DNA from: Verrucomicrobium spinosum DSM 4136 = JCM 18804 | GTDB lineage: Bacteria; Verrucomicrobiota; Verrucomicrobiia; Verrucomicrobiales; Verrucomicrobiaceae | Length of the DNA: 64,000 nt | Direction: 5' to 3' | Assembly (NCBI RefSeq): GCF_000172155.1 | Contig: NZ_ABIZ01000001.1 | Coordinates: forward strand, 62,001-126,000 | Shown here: positions 44,920-52,217 of the stretch, piece after piece | How positions within the stretch are numbered: position 1 is the first letter of the stretch | Layout of the letters: every line of letters begins with the position of its first letter | Position numbers and translations under genes: made by a program | The notes under the pieces: generated by a model | What the model was told of the DNA's origin: nothing | What the model saw: the letters and a program-made list of their open reading frames with translations, nothing else | Database searches by the model: none

Positions 44920-45948
44920 TCACCCATAACTTCTGACGTCTGCCTCGACAGTCGTGAACTTCGCACAAACCTGGGTGCTGTGACAGTCTTCGCAGGCGGC
45001 GGCACGGTGACTGCGGCGCAGTTGACGAAAGCGGTCCGGCAGGGACAACAGATCCCCTGTCGTATGCAAGGCTGAGATGGGCACGCCATAGGCCTGCGGC
45101 GTGTAGCTACAGGGGGCGATGCGGCCGGCTTCATCTATGAAGAGAAAGCTCTCTCCCGGTTGACAGTCTGCCACGGGCAGATGGCGGCCCTGGGCGGTCA
45201 TGGCCAGCCGGTGCAGATAGGCAGCCCCGCCCAGCAGGCGCACTCCTTGATCAGCCAGCTGCTGCTGCCAGCCAGGCCAGCGGGCGGTCAGCCAGTCCAC
45301 CTGGGGCGGGAGCAGCCGGTGGGCCGGGTAATACTCCGGCCGGTCCAGACCGCCGAGCTGGTTGCAGGTGATTTCCTCGATGCGCCAGTCCGCGAGACTC
45401 TGGCAGAGCGCGGGGAAGGCGGTCACTGTCTCCCGGAAGAGCACCACATTCGCCCGCAGCAGGGGGCCGTGGCCCGTGAGGTGTTTCTGCCGCACCAGGG
45501 CCTGCACGCCGGTGCGCAGGCGGTCATGCAGCCCGGCTTGTCCACGCAGGACATCGTGCAGGGCGGCAGGGCCGTCCACGCTCACCGTCAGCTCGGTGTA
45601 GTATTCCCGGAGATGGGCCTGCACTTCGGCGCGATGCAGGGTGGTGCCGTTCGTCGTCGTGCTGAGGCGCAGGTTCAGATCGTCCCGGCAGTGGCGGGTG
45701 AGCGCCTCCAGCGGCTTCCACAGCAGCGGTTCTCCGCCCAGCCAGCTCAGCAGCACCGGGCGGCCCGTGGCCTGGGACCAGTCGGCCAGCACGGCGGCAA
45801 AACGGCGGATCTCTGCCGGATCCGCCACGCCCCGCGGGCGCTCCAGCCGGGCATCATAGGCACAAAAAGGGCAGCGCAGATTGCAGCGCTCCGTCACGCG
45901 CCACACCACCACCAGGGGATCTTGCGAATCTGACGCCAGCGGGTTCAC
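44920..45948 (-). CDS. Radical SAM protein with C-terminal cysteine-rich (SPASM-like) region
   Basis: 342 residues. The 4Fe-4S motif is C22-x3-C26-x2-C29 (ERCNLRCPFCAYD), followed by LSWLGGEPLL for SAM binding. The C-terminal 80 residues have several cysteines (VADCQPGESF, RIAPCSYTP, CEDCHSTQVC), as expected for auxiliary clusters of the SPASM/twitch type, which are frequent in peptide-modifying enzymes. No precursor peptide gene is recognisable nearby. The start codon overlaps the VWA gene's stop by four bases, so radical chemistry and the VWA protein are stoichiometrically linked. Confidence 0.88.
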   Translation of the reverse strand: MNPLASDSQDPLVVVWRVTERCNLRCPFCAYDARLERPRGVADPAEIRRFAAVLADWSQATGRPVLLSWLGGEPLLWKPLEALTRHCRDDLNLRLSTTTNGTTLHRAEVQAHLREYYTELTVSVDGPAALHDVLRGQAGLHDRLRTGVQALVRQKHLTGHGPLLRANVVLFRETVTAFPALCQSLADWRIEEITCNQLGGLDRPEYYPAHRLLPPQVDWLTARWPGWQQQLADQGVRLLGGAAYLHRLAMTAQGRHLPVADCQPGESFLFIDEAGRIAPCSYTPQAYGVPISALHTTGDLLSLPDRFRQLRRSHRAAACEDCHSTQVCAKFTTVEADVRSYG

Positions 45949-47834
45949 AGGTGAGTGGGTGGGCGCGGGGCACCGTTGGCGGCGGTTCCGCTGATGGGGG
46001 TTCGAGGTCGCACAGGCCGGGCGGTCTGCGGGCCCCGGCCGTAGTGCTGCCGGCTGAAGGCCCGGGCAAAGGCCACCAGATCCTCCCAGGTGGCCACGCG
46101 GTGCACGTTCCAGCCTTGTTCATCGCGCGCCTTCTTGATGGCGGCAAACGAGGGATAGGTCGCTGCATGCTGTTCCCAGCCCTGGGCCAGGTTCAGCACC
46201 ATGGTGCCGCCGCCGCGCGCCTTCTCCAGCGCCATGGCGCTCACGTCCCAGCCGGAGTTGCCCTTCTCATCCTGTTGGAAGAGCGTGTCCACCCCGTCGT
46301 CCGAGATGATGAGGATGTGCGCGGGCCGGGCCTCGGGTGGGCGCGGGCCAAAGGTGTCGCGAAGCTGGTGGATGGGGAAGGCCGTGCCTCCGCCGAAGTA
46401 GCCGGTGAGCACGCGCAGGATGGACACTTCATCCCGCACAAAGCCCGGGGTCGTGATGTATTGCTGCTTCCAGCTCCACAGGGTGGCCTGCACGCGCGCG
46501 CTGGTGCGCAGGGCGGAGAGGCAGATGATCGCCCCCGCCAGGGCCGGGTAGGAGATGAGTCTCTGCGGATTGGCCATGGAGCCGGAGCTGTCCACATAGA
46601 TGTCCAGATCCAGCGGTTCCTTGCGCGGCTCCACGCCCTCGCTCTCCCCCCAGATGCGCTGCACCGTGGTCACACCCGGGATCACCGTGGGGCTGATCAG
46701 CACACTCTGCATCCAGTCCAGCGCATCCATGGGATCGCCCAGTGCCCAGGGCTCCAGCCCCTCTGGCAGCGGATCGGAACTGCGGGGCAGCTCCCGCGTG
46801 GGAAAGGGGATGAGGTGAGGCAGCGCCTGTTCGCGGTAATAACGCACCGCAGCATCGTGATCGCTGATGGGCACCCCGGCGGCGCGCAGGAGCTCGCCGT
46901 ATTCAAAGGGTTGCCGGGCCTGGCCGCGCGCCTGCTGATTGGCGGGCACCATCGAGGGCAAAACATCCTCCCCAGCCTCAGTGTCCGCGTCCGCCCCCGT
47001 GGACTCGCCGTTCAGTTCCGGATCCAGCGCGGGATGGATCGCCCCCTCCTTCTCGCCCGGTTCCATTTCCGTAAGCCCGGTGATCTCGCCACCCACGGCC
47101 GCGCCCTTGGTGTCGAAGAACTTCTCCAGCAGCTCCTGGGACTTCTTGTCCTCCAGCAGATGCGGCAGGAGCAGCGCGGCAAAACGGCCGCTGCCCTGGA
47201 GCCAGTCGCGGGAGTACACGCGGATGAGCCGAGCGCCCAGCCAGGCGTCGCCGTCCGTGCGGTCATCCACCCGGCCTGCCAGGGTGCCGCGCTCCAGCCG
47301 CCAGAGTATTTCATAGATCCGCATGTAGAGCTTCCACACCGCGCCATCGGCGGAGCCCTCCTGTTGTTTGCGCATGCGGCGGTACACCTCATCCATGCGC
47401 AGGCCCGCGCTGCGTTGCAGGCGGTCGTTGATGAGCAGGTCCGTGTACAGATTGGCCACCATGGGGGCCTGGTGCTCCAGGGTGGGCAGGCCCCAGCGCA
47501 TGCGGGAGAGCATGCGGCCGTGGTCGGTGAGGTTGGCCGGGGCCAGCACGTGGTGGCCGATCTCGTGCGCCAGGATCTCGACCCCCAGGTCCGCCACATC
47601 AGAGGCCAGCACCTCCGTCAGACTCACCACCACCGCCTGGTCCACCAGGCGGATCATCGCAAAACTCCCGGCCAGCCCCTCGCGGCGCTCCTCTTCCGGC
47701 GTCAGGCAGAGCCGGGGCGGGCTCAGCCGGGTGAAGCGGCTCCACGCCTCCAGCGCGGCGGGCCATTGCTCCACCCACCGGAGGCGCAGGGCCTCCAGTT
47801 CCTGGGGAGGGCACCAATGCGGCCTGCGTTTCAT
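45945..47834 (-). CDS. VWA-domain protein with HEIGHH metallopeptidase motif
   Basis: 629 residues. An N-terminal domain has H90-E-I-G-H94-H95 (VEILAHEIGHHVLAPA), the zinc HExxH motif, with the acidic NLYTDLLINDRLQ further on as a possible third-ligand region. Residues about 290-330 are acidic and low complexity. The C-terminal VWA domain (about 410-600) has an intact MIDAS motif (DIYVDSSGSMANP), then GYFGGGTAFP and ILIISDDGVDTL. This order is like the putative-metallopeptidase plus VWA-like (DUF2201-type) proteins that work with MoxR ATPases. It overlaps the unknown gene upstream and the radical SAM gene downstream by four bases each. Confidence 0.88.
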   Translation of the reverse strand: MKRRPHWCPPQELEALRLRWVEQWPAALEAWSRFTRLSPPRLCLTPEEERREGLAGSFAMIRLVDQAVVVSLTEVLASDVADLGVEILAHEIGHHVLAPANLTDHGRMLSRMRWGLPTLEHQAPMVANLYTDLLINDRLQRSAGLRMDEVYRRMRKQQEGSADGAVWKLYMRIYEILWRLERGTLAGRVDDRTDGDAWLGARLIRVYSRDWLQGSGRFAALLLPHLLEDKKSQELLEKFFDTKGAAVGGEITGLTEMEPGEKEGAIHPALDPELNGESTGADADTEAGEDVLPSMVPANQQARGQARQPFEYGELLRAAGVPISDHDAAVRYYREQALPHLIPFPTRELPRSSDPLPEGLEPWALGDPMDALDWMQSVLISPTVIPGVTTVQRIWGESEGVEPRKEPLDLDIYVDSSGSMANPQRLISYPALAGAIICLSALRTSARVQATLWSWKQQYITTPGFVRDEVSILRVLTGYFGGGTAFPIHQLRDTFGPRPPEARPAHILIISDDGVDTLFQQDEKGNSGWDVSAMALEKARGGGTMVLNLAQGWEQHAATYPSFAAIKKARDEQGWNVHRVATWEDLVAFARAFSRQHYGRGPQTARPVRPRTPISGTAANGAPRPPTHL

Positions 47835-48901
47835 GGTTCGTCGCGGTCTTCCCCTCCGTGGCCCGGCACGGCGTAGAGCAGCACCGCATGAGTGAGGGCT
47901 CCAGTGATGGCCACGGTGTGGTCCAGCCGCGCCACGCTGGTCACGGGGCCGATGTCTTGTGGCACCTCCACCCCCGCGGGCACCTGGGGGATCTGCGGAC
48001 GCGTGGCGGCCAGCTCCTCCGGAGTGGCCCGGTGGAAGGTCGCGCCAAAGGCGTCCGCCGTCAGCAGCCAGCCGTCAGGGCCGCTGCGCACATAGATCTG
48101 GTCCTGCGCCACCACCAGACGCGGAGGTTCAGGAAACAGCCCGCCGAATCCGCTGAAGGCGCCCGTGCGCCGCATGAGGCGCGGGGCGGCCAGATCATTC
48201 GGGCTGGAGTGGTCGCGACCGTTGTTTCCCAGTCCCCGGGGCCAGCGCCCGTTTTGCAGGCGCTGGCGGATTTCCGGCCAGATGGCGACGGCCTCTCCGG
48301 CAGTCTGGGAAGAACCCGTTTCATCGCCCTGCCTCTCCGGCACGGTCAACGCCGCCAGCGCCAGCGCCGGGGGCAGCAGGTCCGCCACGGCCAGCGCGCT
48401 CTCCCGGTAGTGGGCCAGTCCACAACGCCAGGCCGCCACCTGGCCTGCTTTGAGGAAGGTCTCGGGCGATTCTGCCAAGGGGGCGAGACGGGTCAGAATT
48501 CCCAGCCAGTCCCGTGGCCGGGCCCCGGGCACGGTGCCCAGTTGATGCGCAGCATTGCTCAGGGCGCCGATGACCTCACGAGGCGCGGCCGTCACGTGCT
48601 GCTCCGCCCCGGGCAAGACCTCGTCCCAGAGTTGCTGGATCCACGGGTGCCGGGCCTGGGCTCCCACCAGTCGTTGGGCCACCAGCTCCAGGCCCACCTC
48701 ATAGCCCGCCTGCGCCACGGCCACCGCAGCCTCCGGGTTCGTGGAGTGAACCCGCACCACCAGCGGATCCAGCGTGGACCGCAGGAAGTTTGAGAACGAC
48801 TCCGCCTCCAGCGCCGGGAACTGCTTCTTTGCCAGGGCATACTGGGCATTGAACTCCTCGCGACCGGACTTGAGGATGGCGGTGAAGGCAGAGGAAACCA
48901 T
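47831..48901 (-). CDS. Unknown protein between MoxR and VWA genes
   Basis: 356 residues, family not recognised. The N-terminal half is helical and Ala-rich (FNAQYALAKKQFPALEAESF, GYEVGLELVAQRLVG, HYRESALAVADLLPPALALA). The C-terminal 150 residues become beta-rich (PPRLVVAQDQIYVRSGPDGW, AVLLYAVPGHGG). It overlaps the VWA gene by four bases. Known MoxR-VWA systems often carry a third protein, sometimes a beta-propeller (bpX type); this one is too short for a full propeller. It may be the third, target-recognising component. Confidence 0.8.
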   Translation of the reverse strand: MVSSAFTAILKSGREEFNAQYALAKKQFPALEAESFSNFLRSTLDPLVVRVHSTNPEAAVAVAQAGYEVGLELVAQRLVGAQARHPWIQQLWDEVLPGAEQHVTAAPREVIGALSNAAHQLGTVPGARPRDWLGILTRLAPLAESPETFLKAGQVAAWRCGLAHYRESALAVADLLPPALALAALTVPERQGDETGSSQTAGEAVAIWPEIRQRLQNGRWPRGLGNNGRDHSSPNDLAAPRLMRRTGAFSGFGGLFPEPPRLVVAQDQIYVRSGPDGWLLTADAFGATFHRATPEELAATRPQIPQVPAGVEVPQDIGPVTSVARLDHTVAITGALTHAVLLYAVPGHGGEDRDEP

Positions 48902-48907
48902 GAAGAA

Positions 48908-48942
48908 AGAATTAGGAATTCTGAATTAGGAATGATGAATGG
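48908..48942. repeat. Heptad-period repeat upstream of the unknown MoxR-unit gene
   Basis: Five 7-base units: AGAATTA, GGAATTC, TGAATTA, GGAATGA, TGAATGG. They share GAAT at the same offset and begin seven bases from the gene's start codon at 48901. Confidence 0.75.
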
Positions 48943-48999
48943 CCTGCTTCAGGCACTTCAGCTTCACATTGAGATTCTTCGGTTCACCGACGCGCAAGG

Positions 49000-49047
49000 C
49001 TGAATCACTGAACTACTGAATTACTGGTTTACCGAGTTACCGAATTC
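49000..49047. repeat. Octad-period repeat overlapping the MoxR stop codon
   Basis: Six 8-base units: CTGAATCA, CTGAACTA, CTGAATTA, CTGGTTTA, CCGAGTTA, CCGAATTC. The last unit overlaps the MoxR stop at 49046-49048. Confidence 0.8.
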
Positions 49048-50629
49048 ACCGGGTCTTCAGCCAGCGCAGGTAGTTCGTGTAACGCTGGTGCAGGTATTTC
49101 AGTTTCAGCATGTCGTCGTAGAGATGGCCGTACAGCTTGTTGCCCCGGGCCCAGTCGGTGATGAGGCGCTCGATCTTCACGAGGCGGGAGGCCACTTCGG
49201 ATTCGGCCACGCCGTCCAGCCCCAGGCGGAACTCGCTGGCCAGTTGCGCCACGGGATCGTCGCGATCCAGGTTCAGGCGGTCGTACTCCGCACAGCTCAG
49301 GTCGAAGACCCGGCGCAGCCAGCCCACCCGGTCGGAGCGGAAGGCGGTGTTGCCCGGGCTTTCGAAGAACGGCGCATCCACGTCCTGCACGAGCTTGTCG
49401 AACAGCACAAACGGCAGGATCTGCCGCAGGTCCTCCAGCTCCACTTCGGGATTCCCACGGAAGTAGGCGATCGCCTTGGCGTAGTGGATGATCGTCATGA
49501 GCGCGCGGACAGAGAGACCGTTGCGCGTCTGGCAGCCCAGGTCCTTGATCTTGTCCCGCCCCGTGTCGCGGGCGGTGAGCGTGGCCCATTCCACCCCGGC
49601 CAGGCGGGCGGTGTCCTTCGTCTTGTACTCGAACTGCTCGCCTGCCACCTCGCAGAACTCGAACTGGCTGGTGAAGAACTCCAGCCGCCGCCGCACCTGT
49701 ACCGGCAGCGCCACGGCGCGGATCTCATCCTGCAAGCGGTCGATCTCGGTCTCGGTGAAGATGATCTGCTTGGGCACGACTTCCTCGGGGCGGATCCTTT
49801 CCTCGATCCGTGTCACGAGATCAGACAGGAATCGGGGGTTGAAGGCCAGCGCCTGCACCACCACGTCGATACGGTCGCGCAACGCCTCAATCACCTGGTA
49901 CGTGCCACCTCCCTGGTCGTCGTTCGCTGTCAGGAACCACGCCGCTTCCGGGCACTCATGGATTTGGTCCATGATCTCCGCGTAGTTGTCGCCCATCACC
50001 GTCAGCAGGGCGCTCTGCGTGCGGGTGGGGATGCGGTTGTATTCGTCGATGATCTTCACCCGCATGTCCAGCCAGCCGCGCCAGGCGATGCGGATGTCCT
50101 TGATGTCCTGGGCGTTCACCAGGTCCGCCGGCAGCGGGTTGCCCAGCAGGTCGGCGATGGTCATCTGCGGATGTCCATGCAGCATGGCCCGCCGCACCTC
50201 CCGCACCGGATAACCGCCCAGCACGCCCATGAGCAGGGCGCTCGCCGTTTTGCCCCGGCCTGGTCCGCCGATGAAGAGGCACTTGCGCCGCGTGGCGAAG
50301 GTCAGCAGCGGCAGCAGCACAAAGCTGGAGTAGCTCTGCGAGGAAGGGAGCGTCAGCCGGCTCTTGGAGTCGCCCAGCACAAAGGAGCGGGGCTGCTCCG
50401 TGTTGTACTCCACATCATAGTGCGGGCTGATGATCGCCGTGTTGACGATCCAGAAGTACGCCTGCCGCAGTTTCTCATCCAGCGGCAGTCCTCCGCCCGT
50501 GCCGGTCGCGGCGGTGTCGGACACCGGCCCCCGGTAGAGATCAGCCACATCAAACTGCCGGCTGACCGGGGCGGTGTGGGGGTTCGTAGGAGCCTGGGAC
50601 AGGCGTTGAAAGAGATCTCGCAAGGCCAT
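49046..50629 (-). CDS. MoxR-family AAA+ ATPase
   Basis: 527 residues from the ATG at 50629 (MALRDLFQRLSQAP); longer starts add non-conserved sequence. The AAA+ core has Walker A at residues 121-129 (IGGPGRGKTAS), Walker B MRVKIIDEYNRIP, sensor 1 AAWFLTANDDQGGG and an arginine-containing ALRDRIDVVVQALAF block. A lid domain and a long helical C terminus (about 350-527) follow. MoxR ATPases act as chaperones that remodel or insert cofactors into targets, with a VWA protein recognising them. The two encoded here are separated by one unknown gene in a single minus-strand unit; this is its first gene. Confidence 0.93.
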   Translation of the reverse strand: MALRDLFQRLSQAPTNPHTAPVSRQFDVADLYRGPVSDTAATGTGGGLPLDEKLRQAYFWIVNTAIISPHYDVEYNTEQPRSFVLGDSKSRLTLPSSQSYSSFVLLPLLTFATRRKCLFIGGPGRGKTASALLMGVLGGYPVREVRRAMLHGHPQMTIADLLGNPLPADLVNAQDIKDIRIAWRGWLDMRVKIIDEYNRIPTRTQSALLTVMGDNYAEIMDQIHECPEAAWFLTANDDQGGGTYQVIEALRDRIDVVVQALAFNPRFLSDLVTRIEERIRPEEVVPKQIIFTETEIDRLQDEIRAVALPVQVRRRLEFFTSQFEFCEVAGEQFEYKTKDTARLAGVEWATLTARDTGRDKIKDLGCQTRNGLSVRALMTIIHYAKAIAYFRGNPEVELEDLRQILPFVLFDKLVQDVDAPFFESPGNTAFRSDRVGWLRRVFDLSCAEYDRLNLDRDDPVAQLASEFRLGLDGVAESEVASRLVKIERLITDWARGNKLYGHLYDDMLKLKYLHQRYTNYLRWLKTR

Positions 50630-50825
50630 GGGGAGTCGGTTGTCGAGGGGGGGCTTGGCGTGAAATGCCGCGCCATGGGGGCGCAGCAGGGTTCGCCGTA
50701 ATTCAACACGGAACGGCGGGCGGAGGCAAATGGGAAGCGTGGCTTCTCCAGATCGCCAACGGGACGGGAACACACCCTCCGCCGAACCTCGCGCTGCCAG
50801 ACCACTTGAGGACGCCCCGGGCAAG

Positions 50826-50893
50826 GTAGAAGAGCCGTCCCGGCTCTTGGGAGCGCTGGGTGAGGGGGGGCAAGAACCGGACGGTTCTTCTAC
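50826..50893. repeat. Dispersed palindromic (REP-like) element
   Basis: GTAGAAGAGCCGTCC (50826-50840) pairs with GGACGGTTCTTCTAC (50879-50893) with one G/T mismatch, and a second inner palindrome CCGTCCCGG lies in the left arm. The 68-base element stands between the MoxR start and the convergent DUF4412 stop. A decayed relative is at 31849-31908. Confidence 0.8.
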
Positions 50894-50949
50894 ACTGGCT
50901 GCATGCGAGCGCGTCAGCCGGGCCTGCCCCCTTCAGGCCTCAGCCCACC

Positions 50950-51582
50950 TCACTGGCGGCTCACCGTGTACCCGGTCGGAGCCTTGAACACGTCTGCGGG
51001 TATTTCCTCGATCTTCACGGACTTGATCGTGACGATGCCCAGGTACTTCGGGCCCACCGTGCTGGTTTTCAGGATCAGGCCTTCCAGTTCCTTCGGAGTC
51101 TCAGGCGCGCCACTGGCCGGCTTGATTGTCGCCATCTCGGCCTTGATCTTGTCATAGTCGGGGTAGGACTTGGCCACCCAGAAGGTGGATGTCATCTCCC
51201 CCATCTCCATTTTCACAATGTTGCATTCGTATCCGTCCACCTTCTCGGTCATGCCCGTCGCCGTGTACTTGGGGGTGGGCACGTTCGGGAGCTTCGGGGC
51301 CGCCTCGCCCTTCGGCTGGCTGATCACCGACACCATCTTGGCCGGGTGGATGATGGTCATCACCTCCCCCGCCTTCGTGTCCGCGATCGTGGAAAGCTCC
51401 TCACTGATATCCGTGCGGATCATCCCGTTCTGAATGCGCATCGTCGTCTGGCTCGGCGCCTCCGAGCCCTCCATGGTCTGTTCCATGATCAGTCCGGCCT
51501 GCGTGGCGGCAGGAGTCAGCAGGGCGGCGGTGCTCAGGGCGAGGCCGAAGAGAGGGGAAAGGAACTTGTGGGTGTGAGTCAT
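50950..51582 (-). CDS. Exported DUF4412-type protein
   Basis: 210 residues from the ATG at 51582 (MTHTHKFLSPLFGLALSTAALL), which gives a normal signal peptide; the upstream extension does not. The mature part has the DUF4412 pattern: an early GLIMEQTMEGSEAPSQTTMRI strand, MIRTDISEELSTIAD, IIHPAKMVSVI and KVDGYECNIVKMEMGEMTSTFWVAK (core VDGYECNIV). It is a beta-rich periplasmic protein of unknown function. It is divergent from the small exported gene at 51721. Confidence 0.82.
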   Translation of the reverse strand: MTHTHKFLSPLFGLALSTAALLTPAATQAGLIMEQTMEGSEAPSQTTMRIQNGMIRTDISEELSTIADTKAGEVMTIIHPAKMVSVISQPKGEAAPKLPNVPTPKYTATGMTEKVDGYECNIVKMEMGEMTSTFWVAKSYPDYDKIKAEMATIKPASGAPETPKELEGLILKTSTVGPKYLGIVTIKSVKIEEIPADVFKAPTGYTVSRQ

Positions 51583-51720
51583 GCTGGATGCATTTGAGTT
51601 TGGCGGAGATTGTGACGAAAAACCTGATCTGATATTGCCCGAGTGATTGATGCAATCGACAAAAAGTTTGCACGTCAAGAGCAGGATGAGGTAGCGTGTG
51701 CAGCTACTTCACCAGTTGTG

Positions 51721-52197
51721 ATGAAAAAACTACTATTCAGTCTGCTGCTGCTTCATCTGACAGTCGTTCCTTCTCAGGCCCGGCTGGGCGAAACGAAGGC
51801 TGAATGCGAGAAGCGCTACGGAACGCCGACCGAATCCGACCGCGAAAATGGCACGTTCACTTATTTGAAAAACGGAGTGACGATCATCGCTAGGTTCAGG
51901 GAGGACAAGTGTGTCTCCATCACCTATCGCAACTCGGCGAGACCTTCAGCTGGATCGGCCACGCCATTCACCAACATCGAAATTGGCATCCTGAGAGCTG
52001 CCAATGAAGGCGGGCAAGTTTGGGAGCTTGTGCCTCCTGGTGCACCAGAATCCGTCTGGGAAACGACGACCCCTCCCGAAAAAGTCGCACGTCTGAGCTC
52101 CAACCACTCCGCACTCAACTTTACCACCAAGGCAGAGGAGCTGCGGTTAAAAACAGAGAAGGCCGAGAAGGAGAAGGATCGCCTGAAGGATTTTTGA
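51721..52197 (+). CDS. Small exported protein of unknown function
   Basis: 158 residues from the ATG at 51721. MKKLLFSLLLLHLTVVPSQA is a typical signal peptide. The mature protein starts RLGETKAECEKRYGTPTE, a pattern shared by several small exported proteins of Verrucomicrobia in which an ECxxRYG motif follows the cleavage site. The last 30 residues are a charged helix (KAEELRLKTEKAEKEKDRLK) that may form a coiled coil. The function is unknown. Codon use is a little more AT-rich than in neighbouring genes. Confidence 0.75.
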   Translation: MKKLLFSLLLLHLTVVPSQARLGETKAECEKRYGTPTESDRENGTFTYLKNGVTIIARFREDKCVSITYRNSARPSAGSATPFTNIEIGILRAANEGGQVWELVPPGAPESVWETTTPPEKVARLSSNHSALNFTTKAEELRLKTEKAEKEKDRLKDF

Positions 52198-52217
52198 CGG
52201 GCGAGGAACCGGCGCCC

